DNA of 64,000 nt from Pseudomonas oryzae (lineage in GTDB: Bacteria > Pseudomonadota > Gammaproteobacteria > Pseudomonadales > Pseudomonadaceae), in the NCBI RefSeq assembly GCF_900104805.1, contig NZ_LT629751.1, positions 372,001-436,000 on the forward strand. The letters run 5' to 3'. The first letter of the stretch is position 1, and each line of letters opens with the position of its first letter. Position numbers and translations under genes: made by a program. The notes beneath the pieces were generated by a model that searched no databases, was not told where the DNA came from, and worked only from the letters and a program-made list of their open reading frames with translations. Below, in pieces: positions 8,230 through 19,992 of the stretch.

Positions 8230-8955
8230 CTACGCGCGTACCTGGAGGGGCAGCTCCAGGCGGTAGCCTCTGCCGCGTTCGGCCCGGATCGGGTTGCTGC
8301 AGGGATGCAAGGCCCTGATGCGGCTGCGCAGCCGCGAGATCATCACCTCGAGCTGGGCCTTGCCGTATATGTCGAGCGGTTTGCCGAGGCGTTCGAGCAA
8401 CTGCCAGCTTTCCAGGAAGTTGCCCGGCGCCAGGGCCAGCGCGTAGAGCGCCTCGACCTCCTGGCGGCGCAGGTTGAGTGGGCCGTTGGGCGTGTGCAGC
8501 AGGCAGCTGGCCAGTTCGAGCACCGGGGCATCCCCGGGAGGACGGAGGTGGGCGTTCAGGCGGCGGACCAGCGCGTCCAGCGCGGCACACAGCTCGGCGG
8601 GGACGGTCGGCTTGCCGAGGCAGATGTCCGCACCATGCCGGTAGGCGGCGATCCGCTCGTCGGGACTGTCGTGCGTGCCGAGCATGACGAGGCCGATGAC
8701 CGGGTGGATCCGCCGCAGACGCGCCCCAAGGCTGAGGGCGTCCTCACCAGTCAGGTGGCGATCGAGCAGCGCGATATCGAAGTGGGTGCCGGCAGGCTGT
8801 TCGTACAGCGCCTCGGCGGACTCTCCTGCGGCGACCGAGTAACCGTGCAGGGACAGCGCCGCGATGGCGGCCTCCCGCTGGGCAGAGTCATTGATGAGCA
8901 CCAGCACGCGCGGCGGCGTGGCCGGCGATGCGGCAGGGGAATGCGTGATGACCAA
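8230..8955 (-). CDS. OmpR-type response regulator
   Basis: The 241 residues contain a receiver domain (about 16-130) and a C-terminal winged-helix DNA-binding domain (about 140-238, ending GRGYRLELPL). The phosphoacceptor is Asp65 in DIALLDRHLTGEDAL. The acidic pair that normally opens the receiver is only partly kept (VLINDSA, Asn-Asp), and the usual KP motif appears as GKP. No sensor kinase gene is adjacent, so its partner must be encoded elsewhere, or it works with reduced dependence on phosphorylation. Target genes cannot be told from this sequence. Confidence 0.85.
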   Translation of the reverse strand: MVITHSPAASPATPPRVLVLINDSAQREAAIAALSLHGYSVAAGESAEALYEQPAGTHFDIALLDRHLTGEDALSLGARLRRIHPVIGLVMLGTHDSPDERIAAYRHGADICLGKPTVPAELCAALDALVRRLNAHLRPPGDAPVLELASCLLHTPNGPLNLRRQEVEALYALALAPGNFLESWQLLERLGKPLDIYGKAQLEVMISRLRSRIRALHPCSNPIRAERGRGYRLELPLQVRA

Positions 8956-9010
8956 TCCGAACCTCCATTTTCATGACCAGGGCGCCACGGCCGCTCTGCA
9001 GTCGGTGTCA

Positions 9011-9163
9011 GGCGTCAGGGAGAGGGGGTGGGAGGGGCTGGCGCGTCTTCCGTGTCGGGGCTCCGTTGCCGGAGTCCGATGCCATGCCCGTGCAGGTGCG
9101 ATGTCAAAGTAATGGTTTTGTCCAGCGCCGGGAAGCTCCCTGACGCCTCGGACAGCCCCTCCC
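9011..9163. other. Possible structured RNA or DNA element: two crossing inverted repeats
   Basis: In the 362-bp gap between the regulator and smc, GGCGTCAGGGAG (9011-9022) is the exact reverse complement of CTCCCTGACGCC (9136-9147). GGGAGGGGCTG (9030-9040) is the exact reverse complement of CAGCCCCTCCC (9153-9163). The two pairs interleave, so as RNA they would form an H-type pseudoknot with stems of 12 and 11 bp. The long loop contains its own hairpin (GGGCTCC/GGAGTCC, 9058-9077). The rest of the gap (8956-9317) shows no gene; TAGACT near 9215 may be part of an smc promoter. Confidence 0.45.
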
Positions 9164-9317
9164 GGGGAGGCCCGCAGGGTGCGCCGCGTCTGGGATTGCG
9201 ACGTCAGCGCTGTGGTAGACTGCCGCGCCGCGCAACCCGTGACAGACGTTCGTCCATGACCCTGCAGTCCGCCGCCTCCCGTTGCCTGTCCGGCCGTCGC
9301 GCCCGGAGTGACGCACC

Positions 9318-12300
9318 ATGCGCCTGAAATGCATCCGCCTGGCCGGCTTCAAGTCCTTCGTCGACCCGACCACGGTCAGCTTCCCGAGCAACATGGCGGC
9401 GGTGGTCGGCCCCAACGGCTGCGGCAAGTCCAACATCATCGACGCGGTGCGCTGGGTGATGGGCGAGAGTTCGGCGAAGAACCTGCGCGGCGAGTCGATG
9501 ACCGACGTCATCTTCAACGGCTCCAACACCCGCAAGCCGGTCGGCCAGGCGTCGATCGAGCTGGTGTTCGACAACAGCGACGGCAGCCTGGTCGGCGAAT
9601 ACGCTGCCTGGAGCGAGATCTCCATCCGCCGCCGAGTCACCCGCGACGGGCAGAACACCTACTTCCTCAACGGCACCAAGTGCCGGCGCCGCGACATCAC
9701 CGACATCTTCCTCGGCACCGGCCTCGGTCCGCGCAGCTACTCGATCATCGAGCAGGGGATGATCTCCAAGCTGATCGAGGCCAAGCCCGAGGATCTGCGC
9801 AACTACATCGAGGAAGCCGCCGGCATCTCCAAGTACAAGGAGCGCCGCCGCGAGACCGAGAACCGCATCCGTCGTACCCAGGAGAACCTCGAGCGCCTGG
9901 CCGACCTGCGCCAGGAGCTGGAGCGCCAGCTCGAACGCCTGCAGCGCCAGGCCCAGGCCGCCGAGAAGTACCAGCAGTACAAGGCCGAGGAGCGCCAGCT
10001 CAAGGCCGAGCTGGCCGCGCTGCGCTGGCTGGCGCTGGATGAGCAGGCCCGGGTGCGCCAGTCGGTGATCGGCGACCAGGAGGTGGCCATGGAGGCGCTG
10101 ATCGCCGACCAGCGCAGCGCCGACGCCAGTATCGAGCGCCTGCGCGACGGTCACCACGAGCTGTCGGAAGCCTTCAACCAGGTGCAGGCGCGATTCTATT
10201 CGGTGGGCGGCGACATCGCGCGCATCGAGCAGAGCATCCAGCACGGCCAGCAGCGCCTGCGCCAGCTGCAGGACGACCTGCGCGAGGCCGAGCGTGCCCG
10301 CGCCGAGACCGAGTCGCACCTGGGCAGTGATCGCGCCCTGCTGGCCGCCCTGGCCGAGGAGCTGGCCATGCTCGAGCCCGAGCAGGAGCTGGCCCAGGCC
10401 GCCGCCGAGGAGGGCGCTTGCGCGCTGGAAGAGGCGGAAGCCGCCATGCACGCCTGGCAGGAGCAGTGGGACGCCTTCAACCAGCGCAGCGCCGAGCCGC
10501 GCCGCCAGGCCGAGGTGCAGCAGGCGCGCATCCAGCAGCTCGAGCAGAGCCTCGAACGCCTGGTCGAGCGCCAGCGCCGGCTGGAGGACGAGCGCCGCCA
10601 GCTGAGCGCCGATCCCGCCGATGCGCGCATGGAGGAGCTGTGCGAGCAGCTGGCCGCCGGCGAGCTGGAGCTGGAGGAGCTGCAGGCCGGCGACGAGCAA
10701 CTGGGCGAGCGCCTGCAGCAGCTGCGCGAGCAGTTGCAGCACGGCGGGCGCGAGCAGCAGCAGGCGCAGGGCGAGCTGCAGCGCCTGAGCGGCCGCCTGG
10801 CCTCGCTGGAGGCGCTGCAGCAGGCGGCACTGGATCCCGGCGCGGGTGCGGCCGAGTGGCTGCGCGCCCAGCAGCTGCACCAGCGACCGCGCCTGGCCGA
10901 AGGCCTGCGCGTCGAGCCGGGCTGGGAGCTGGCGGTGGAAACCGTGCTCGGTGCCGACCTGCAGGCGGTGCTGCTCGACGACTTCGCCGGCCTGGCGCTG
11001 GACGGTTTCGCCCAGGGCGAGCTGCGCCTGGCCTGCGCCGCCGTCGCGGTGCGCGAGGCGGCTGCCGGCAGCCTGCTGGACAAGGTGCAGGCGCCGGTCG
11101 ACCTGTCGCCCTGGCTCGCCCGGGTGCGCCCGGTCGAATCGCTCGACGCGGCGCTGGCGGCGCGTACCGCGCTGGCCGAGGGGGAAAGCCTGATCAGTCG
11201 CGACGGTTACTGGGTCGGCCGCCACTTCCTGCGCGTGCGCCGTGCCGGCGAGGCGGACAGCGGCCTGCTGGCGCGCGGCCAGGAGCTCGAGCGGCTGACC
11301 GCCGAGCGGGAGGCGGGCGAGGCCGCGCTGGCCGTGCTGGAGGAGCACGTGCAGCAGCTGCGCGACGCGCAGCAGGCGCAGGAGCGGGCCCGCGAGCAGC
11401 AGCGCCGGCTGATCCAGGAGGCCGGCCGGCGCCAGGCCGAACTCAAGGCGCAGTTGTCCGCCAGTCAGGCGCGTCACGAACAGCTGGCCCTGCGTCGGCG
11501 CCGGCTCGACGAGGAGCTGGCCGAACAAGCCGAGCAGCGCGCCCTGGAGGTGGAGCAGCTCGGCGAGGCGCGCCTGTACCTGCAGGATGCGCTGGACGCC
11601 ATGGCCAGCGACACCGAGCAGCGCGAACAGTTGCTGACCCGCCGCGACAGCCTGCGCGAGCGGCTCGACCGCGCCCGTCAGGACGGTCGCCAGCACAAGG
11701 ATCATGCCCACCAGCTGGCGGTACGCATCGGCGCGCTGCGCGCCCAGCACGACTCCACCCGCCAGGCCCTGGAGCGCCTGGAGCTGCAGGCGGCGCGGCT
11801 GGTCGAGCGTTGCGAGCAGCTCAGTCTCAACCTCGAGGAAGGCGACGAGCCCCTGCAGGAGCTGCGCATCAGGCTCGAGGAGCTGCTCGAACGACGCATG
11901 GCGGTCGACGAGGAAATGCGCCTGGCGCGCCTGGCGCTGGACGACGCCGACCGCGAACTGCGCGACGCCGAGAAGCGCCGCGGCAGCGCCGAGCAGCAGG
12001 CGCTGCTGCTGCGTGGCCAGCTCGAACAGCAGCGCCTCGACTGGCAGACCCTCAGCGTGCGGCGCAAGGCCCTCGAGGACCAGCTCGTCGAAGAGCGCTA
12101 CGACCTGCCGACCCTGCTGGCCAACCTGCCCGAGGCGGCCGCCGAGCGCGAGTGGGAAAGCCTGCTCGAACAGCTCGCCGCGCGCATCCAGCGCCTGGGG
12201 CCGATCAACCTCGCCGCGATCGAGGAATACCAGCAGCAGTCCGAGCGCAAGCGCTACCTGGATGCGCAGAACGACGACCTGGTCGAGGCGCTGGACACCC

Positions 12301-12809
12301 TGGAAAACGTCATTCGCAAGATCGACAAGGAAACCCGCAACCGCTTCAAGGAAACCTTCGACCAGATCAACGGCGGTCTGCAGGCGCTGTTCCCGAAAGT
12401 ATTCGGCGGTGGCCAGGCTTATCTGGAACTTACCGGCGAAGATCTGCTCGATACAGGAGTGGCGATCATGGCGCGCCCGCCGGGCAAGAAGAACAGCACC
12501 ATCCATCTGCTGTCCGGCGGCGAAAAGGCGCTCACCGCGATTGCCTTGGTATTTGCGATCTTCCAGCTCAATCCGGCGCCATTCTGCATGCTCGACGAAG
12601 TGGATGCGCCGCTGGACGACGCCAACGTCGGCCGCTATGCCAGACTGGTCAAGGAGATGTCGGAAAAGGTGCAGTTCATTTACATCACCCACAACAAGAT
12701 TGCCATGGAAATGGCCGATCAATTGATGGGGGTGACCATGCACGAGCCGGGATGTTCGCGTCTGGTGGCGGTCAATGTCGAGGAGGCGGTGGCTCTGGCC
12801 GAGGCCTGA
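9318..12809 (+). CDS. smc: Smc, chromosome condensation ATPase
   Basis: SMC dimers organise and segregate the chromosome with ScpA and ScpB. The 1163-residue product has the N-terminal Walker A motif GPNGCGKSN (residues 31-39), a long coiled coil rich in Gln/Glu/Arg, a globular hinge around residues 500-640, a second coiled coil, and the C-terminal signature LSGGEKALTA (about 1065) followed by Walker B FCMLDEVDAPLDD. The ATG at 9318 places MRLKCIRLAGFKSF at the N-terminus, as expected for the family. zipA follows after a promoter-like gap; the order smc-zipA-ligA is typical of Pseudomonas. Confidence 0.97.
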   Translation: MRLKCIRLAGFKSFVDPTTVSFPSNMAAVVGPNGCGKSNIIDAVRWVMGESSAKNLRGESMTDVIFNGSNTRKPVGQASIELVFDNSDGSLVGEYAAWSEISIRRRVTRDGQNTYFLNGTKCRRRDITDIFLGTGLGPRSYSIIEQGMISKLIEAKPEDLRNYIEEAAGISKYKERRRETENRIRRTQENLERLADLRQELERQLERLQRQAQAAEKYQQYKAEERQLKAELAALRWLALDEQARVRQSVIGDQEVAMEALIADQRSADASIERLRDGHHELSEAFNQVQARFYSVGGDIARIEQSIQHGQQRLRQLQDDLREAERARAETESHLGSDRALLAALAEELAMLEPEQELAQAAAEEGACALEEAEAAMHAWQEQWDAFNQRSAEPRRQAEVQQARIQQLEQSLERLVERQRRLEDERRQLSADPADARMEELCEQLAAGELELEELQAGDEQLGERLQQLREQLQHGGREQQQAQGELQRLSGRLASLEALQQAALDPGAGAAEWLRAQQLHQRPRLAEGLRVEPGWELAVETVLGADLQAVLLDDFAGLALDGFAQGELRLACAAVAVREAAAGSLLDKVQAPVDLSPWLARVRPVESLDAALAARTALAEGESLISRDGYWVGRHFLRVRRAGEADSGLLARGQELERLTAEREAGEAALAVLEEHVQQLRDAQQAQERAREQQRRLIQEAGRRQAELKAQLSASQARHEQLALRRRRLDEELAEQAEQRALEVEQLGEARLYLQDALDAMASDTEQREQLLTRRDSLRERLDRARQDGRQHKDHAHQLAVRIGALRAQHDSTRQALERLELQAARLVERCEQLSLNLEEGDEPLQELRIRLEELLERRMAVDEEMRLARLALDDADRELRDAEKRRGSAEQQALLLRGQLEQQRLDWQTLSVRRKALEDQLVEERYDLPTLLANLPEAAAEREWESLLEQLAARIQRLGPINLAAIEEYQQQSERKRYLDAQNDDLVEALDTLENVIRKIDKETRNRFKETFDQINGGLQALFPKVFGGGQAYLELTGEDLLDTGVAIMARPPGKKNSTIHLLSGGEKALTAIALVFAIFQLNPAPFCMLDEVDAPLDDANVGRYARLVKEMSEKVQFIYITHNKIAMEMADQLMGVTMHEPGCSRLVAVNVEEAVALAEA

Positions 12810-12900
12810 CGGCGGCGGAGAGGCTGTGTGGCGACGTGATTCCGCGCAGCGACCGGCGTATTGTCTAAGTTGTCGTGAAGATTGCCGCAAGGCTGTCAGG

Positions 12901-12926
12901 CGACGGACGGTGTATAGTTTCCGTCG
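12901..12926 (+). promoter_or_regulatory. Inverted repeat around a -10-like box upstream of zipA
   Basis: CGACGGA (12901-12907) and TCCGTCG (12920-12926) are exact inverted 7-mers that flank TATAGT (12913-12918), which resembles a -10 box. The arrangement could be a promoter with an operator or the 3' hairpin of the smc transcript. No clear -35 box was found at the ideal distance. The rest of 12810-13045 holds no gene. Confidence 0.3.
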
Positions 12927-13045
12927 GCATGTTAATTTATTGGGCTAATAATCACGCTGTGGAAGTAAGCAGGATCGCTGGCTGCTGGTGTGATTGAAAA
13001 CAGTTGTTGTTTTGCCCGGATTCTGAGTAGGGGAATGCGTCTTTC

Positions 13046-16382
<3,337 letters not shown>

Positions 16383-16500
16383 GGCGCGCCGTGCGCACCT
16401 GTGGCGTTGTGGTGCGCGCGGCGCACCCTGCGCCCGAGCGTTGGGGCGGAAGCGGTGCCGGCGATCACGGGCCGTGAGTAGGGTGCGCCATGTGCACCCT
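16383..16500. repeat. GC-rich intergenic repeat after ligA
   Basis: The stretch contains an inverted pair (AGGGCGCGCCGTGCGCACC and GGTGCGCGCGGCGCACCCT) and further on GTAGGGTGCGCCATGTGCACCC. These words belong to the same GTAGGGTG-type family seen at 5197-5309 and 23300-23345. Confidence 0.45.
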
Positions 16501-16527
16501 TGGTGTCGGGGCTTTGTCGTCGCATTG

Positions 16528-16556
16528 CTGCCAGCGCGCGCCGACTGGCGTATACT
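16528..16556 (+). promoter_or_regulatory. Likely sigma-70 promoter of prfB
   Basis: CTGCCA (16528-16533) and TATACT (16551-16556) match four and five of six consensus positions and are separated by the ideal 17 bp. The -10 box ends about 40 bp upstream of the prfB ATG. The downstream position of the prfB-lysS pair supports transcription from here. Confidence 0.55.
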
Positions 16557-16597
16557 TTTGCGCTTTTCTCCAGTTCCGCCCGCGAGTGACGCCAGCC

Positions 16598-17693
16598 ATG
16601 GAAATCAATCCGATCCTTAACGCCATCAAGGACCTGACCAGCCGCACCCAGTCTATTCGGGGGTATCTTTGACTACGATCAGAAGCATGACCGTCTGACC
16701 GAAGTCAATCGCGAGCTGGAAGACCCGAACGTCTGGAACAATCCGGAATACGCGCAGAATCTTGGCCGCGAGCGCGCGATGCTGGGGCAGATCGTCGAGA
16801 CCCTCGATGAGTTGACCGGCGGCCTGGCCGATTGCGGCGACCTGCTGGACATGGCCGTCGAGGAAAACGACGAGGGCGCCGTGGCCGACGTCGAGGCCGA
16901 AGTGGCGCGCCTGCGCGAGATCCTCGAGAAGCTCGAGTTCCGCCGCATGTTCAGCGGCGAGATGGACGCCAGCAACTGCTACCTGGACATCCAGGCCGGC
17001 TCCGGCGGCACCGAGGCCCAGGACTGGGCCAACATCCTGCTGCGCATGTACCTGCGCTGGGCCGACAAGCACGGCTTCGATGCCGAGATCGTCGAACTGT
17101 CCGAGGGCGAAGTCGCCGGCATCAAGAGCGCCACCGTGCACGTGCGCGGCGAGTACGCCTTCGGCTGGCTGCGCACCGAGATCGGCGTGCATCGCCTGGT
17201 GCGCAAGAGTCCGTTCGACTCCGGCAACCGTCGGCATACCTCGTTCTCTGCGGTGTTCGCCTCGCCGGAGATCGACGACAACATCGAGATCGACATCAAT
17301 CCGGCCGATCTGCGCACCGATACCTACCGCTCCTCCGGTGCCGGTGGCCAGCACGTCAACACCACCGACTCGGCGGTGCGCATCACCCACATCCCGACCA
17401 ATACCGTGGTCAGCTGCCAGAACCAGCGCTCCCAGCACGCCAACCGCGACACCGCGATGAAAATGCTGCGCGCCAAGCTGTACGAGCTGGAGATGCAGAA
17501 GCGCCGCGAGGCCTCGCAGGCGCTGGAGGAGACCAAGTCGGACATCGGCTGGGGCCACCAGATCCGCTCCTACGTGCTCGACCAGTCGCGGATCAAGGAT
17601 CTGCGCACCGGTGTCGAGCGCAGCGACTGCGACAAGGTGCTGGACGGCGACCTGGACGAGTACCTCGAAGCCAGCCTCAAGCAGGGCCTGTAA
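16598..17693 (+). CDS. prfB: Peptide chain release factor 2 (programmed frameshift)
   Basis: RF2 releases finished proteins at UGA and UAA codons. The gene is read in two frames: 24 codons from ATG 16598 to CTT, an in-frame TGA (16670-16672), then a +1 shift so that reading continues with GAC from 16671. The joined product is 364 residues, the usual size. The stop-codon recognition motif SPF ([14 protein letters not shown]) and the catalytic GGQ ([11 protein letters not shown]) are present. RF2 abundance controls the shift, an autoregulation known throughout bacteria. lysS follows after 91 bp. Confidence 0.97.
16660..16673 (+). promoter_or_regulatory. prfB +1 programmed frameshift site
   Basis: The sequence GGGGGTATCTTTGAC contains the Shine-Dalgarno-like GGGGG, the slippery CTT codon, and the UGA stop followed by C, a weak termination context. 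This is the classic RF2 autoregulatory site, nearly identical to the E. coli one. Confidence 0.97.
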
Positions 17694-17784
17694 TGCCCGG
17701 CGCCTCCGCCGTGGGCGGGGGCGCCTGATCCATCGCGCAAATCCCGGATGTGGCGCGAGCCACGCCAAATTTGGAAAGACGACC

Positions 17785-19290
17785 ATGAGCGAACAACCGC
17801 TGAACGAGCACGCCATCCACGAGGAAGAGAACAAGCTGATCGCCCAGCGCAAGGAAAAGCTTGCCGCCGTACGCGAGAGCCAGGCGATTGCCTTCCCCAA
17901 CGACTTCCGCCGCGACAATCTGGCCGGCGACCTGCAGAAGCAGTACGCCGAGGCCGGCAAGGAAGCGCTGGAGGCGCAGCAGATCAAGGTCAGCGTGGCC
18001 GGTCGCATCATGCTCAACCGCGGCGCCTTCATGGTCCTGCAGGACACCAGCGGGCGCATCCAGCTCTACGTCAACCGCAAGACCCTGTCGGCCGAGACCC
18101 TGGAAGCGATCAAGCACTGGGACCTGGGCGACATCGTCGGCGTCAGCGGCGTGCTGGCCCGCTCCGGCAAGGGCGACCTGTACGTGGACCTGAGCGATGC
18201 GCGCCTGCTGACCAAGTCGCTGCGTCCGCTGCCGGACAAGTTCCACGGCCTGACCGACACCGAGACCCGCTATCGCCAGCGCTACGTAGACCTGATCGTC
18301 AACGAGGAAGTGCGCGAGACCTTCCGCGTGCGCTCGCAGGTGATCGCCCACATCCGCCGCTTCCTCAACGAACGCGGCTTCCTCGAAGTGGAAACCCCGA
18401 TGCTGCAGACCATCCCCGGTGGTGCCGCAGCCAAGCCGTTCGAGACCCATCACAACGCGCTGGACATGCCGATGTTCCTGCGCATCGCGCCGGAGCTGTA
18501 CCTCAAGCGCTTGGTGGTCGGCGGTTTCGAGAAGGTCTTCGAGATCAACCGCAACTTCCGTAACGAGGGCGTGTCGACCCGGCACAATCCCGAGTTCACC
18601 ATGCTCGAGTTCTACCACGCCTACGCCGACTACGAAGACAACATGGACCTCACCGAGGAACTGTTCCGTGAGCTGGCGCAGACGGTGCTCGGCACCACCG
18701 ACGTGCCCTACGGCGACAAGGTGTTCCACTTCGGCGAGCCGTTCGCCCGCCTGTCGGTGTTCGACTCGATCCTCAAGTACAACCCGGAGATCAGCGCCGC
18801 CGACCTGCAGGACATCGACACCGCCCGCGCCATCGCCAAGAAGGCCGGCGCCAAGGTGCTCGGCTTCGAGGGCCTGGGCAAGCTGCAGGTGATGATTTTC
18901 GAGGAGCTGGTCGAGCACAAGCTGGAGCAGCCGACCTTCATCACCAAGTATCCGTTCGAAGTGTCGCCGCTGGCGCGCCGCAACGACGAGGATCCGAGCG
19001 TCACCGACCGCTTCGAGCTGTTCATCGGCGGCCGCGAGATCGCCAACGCCTACTCGGAGCTGAACGACGCCGAGGACCAGGCCGAGCGCTTCCACGCCCA
19101 GGTGCGCGACAAGGACGCCGGCGACGACGAGGCCATGCACTTCGACGCCGACTTCGTGCGCGCGCTCGAGTACGGCATGCCGCCGACCGCCGGCGAGGGC
19201 ATCGGCATCGACCGTCTGGTCATGCTGCTGACCGATTCGCCGTCGATCCGTGACGTGATCCTGTTCCCGCACATGCGTGCCGAGCAATAA
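17785..19290 (+). CDS. lysS: Lysyl-tRNA synthetase, class II
   Basis: LysS charges tRNA-Lys. The 501-residue product has the N-terminal OB-fold anticodon-binding domain (about residues 60-145) and the class II catalytic core with motif 1 near [15 protein letters not shown], motif 2 at [20 protein letters not shown], and motif 3 at [22 protein letters not shown]. Start and length match bacterial LysS. It follows prfB, an order also seen in E. coli and pseudomonads, and probably shares its transcript. Confidence 0.97.
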   Translation: MSEQPLNEHAIHEEENKLIAQRKEKLAAVRESQAIAFPNDFRRDNLAGDLQKQYAEAGKEALEAQQIKVSVAGRIMLNRGAFMVLQDTSGRIQLYVNRKTLSAETLEAIKHWDLGDIVGVSGVLARSGKGDLYVDLSDARLLTKSLRPLPDKFHGLTDTETRYRQRYVDLIVNEEVRETFRVRSQVIAHIRRFLNERGFLEVETPMLQTIPGGAAAKPFETHHNALDMPMFLRIAPELYLKRLVVGGFEKVFEINRNFRNEGVSTRHNPEFTMLEFYHAYADYEDNMDLTEELFRELAQTVLGTTDVPYGDKVFHFGEPFARLSVFDSILKYNPEISAADLQDIDTARAIAKKAGAKVLGFEGLGKLQVMIFEELVEHKLEQPTFITKYPFEVSPLARRNDEDPSVTDRFELFIGGREIANAYSELNDAEDQAERFHAQVRDKDAGDDEAMHFDADFVRALEYGMPPTAGEGIGIDRLVMLLTDSPSIRDVILFPHMRAEQ

Positions 19291-19429
19291 GATGCTGCCG
19301 TGAGAGCACGTTGAGTCGGATGCCGCCTGTCGTGGTCCAACCCCGTAGGGCGGCGTCCCCGTGCGTCTCGCTCCCCATCTTGGCCGTCGCTGCGGCAGCC
19401 GGTCCCTCGCTGGATACAAGGAGTGCTCC

Positions 19430-19981
19430 ATGAACGCGGTGCGTGTGCTTGTTGTGCTGTCCTTCCTGCTGCTGGGCGGTTGCCTGGCCACCTTCAAGGA
19501 GCCGATCCCGGTCGGGGAAACGGCGCCGAAGCACCTGCTCGGCACCTGGGCCGGCATGGACGAGTGGGGCGAGGAGCGTTTTCTCGAGATCACCCGCAAG
19601 CCTGACGGCGGCTATCACGCGCAGGCCTGGCGCGAGCGTCTGGAGAACCGCGAGCAGGCGCGCGGCTACGACTTCACCGTGGCCCATCACGGCCGTCGCT
19701 GGTACCTCTCGGTCGAGGCCCCCAAGCGCCTGGGCGGCAATTTCGCCTTCGGCGGCTTCGAGCTGACCGACGATGACGAGCTGGTGCTCTACAGTCTGGA
19801 TATCGAGCAGTTGCAGGAAGCGCTGGCCAGTCGCCAGCTCGAAGGGCAGACGATCGATACCGAGGAAGGCGACGGCGTGCTGATCGCCAGTGCGCTGCCC
19901 AAGGTCTACGGCTTCCTCGACGACCAGGCCAACAGCGATGTATTCAGCGAGGTCGCCCGCTTCGTGCGGGTCACCGAGTAA
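19430..19981 (+). CDS. Predicted lipoprotein of unknown function
   Basis: The 183-residue product starts at ATG 19430 behind AAGGAG. The signal peptide ends in a lipobox (LLGGC, Cys18). The mature part is soluble and mixed alpha/beta (HLLGTWAGMDEWGEERFLEI), without a motif I can name. It lies 11 bp upstream of the QEGLA-motif gene on the same strand and may be co-transcribed with it. Confidence 0.8.
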   Translation: MNAVRVLVVLSFLLLGGCLATFKEPIPVGETAPKHLLGTWAGMDEWGEERFLEITRKPDGGYHAQAWRERLENREQARGYDFTVAHHGRRWYLSVEAPKRLGGNFAFGGFELTDDDELVLYSLDIEQLQEALASRQLEGQTIDTEEGDGVLIASALPKVYGFLDDQANSDVFSEVARFVRVTE

Positions 19982-19992
19982 CGGGGCAGGGC

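Noticed and set aside
9197-9222. TTGCGA and TAGACT as the smc promoter
   Set aside because: The spacer is only 14 bp, too short for sigma-70; kept only as a possible -10 box.
9204-12890. A 1228-codon open frame antisense to smc
   Set aside because: It is a shadow of the GC-rich coiled-coil codons of smc; the protein is Gln/Leu/Ala/Arg low complexity without a family, and smc itself is certain.
16598-16672. Treating the TGA near the start of prfB as a pseudogene mutation
   Set aside because: The surrounding GGGGG-TAT-CTT-TGA-C is the known programmed frameshift site.
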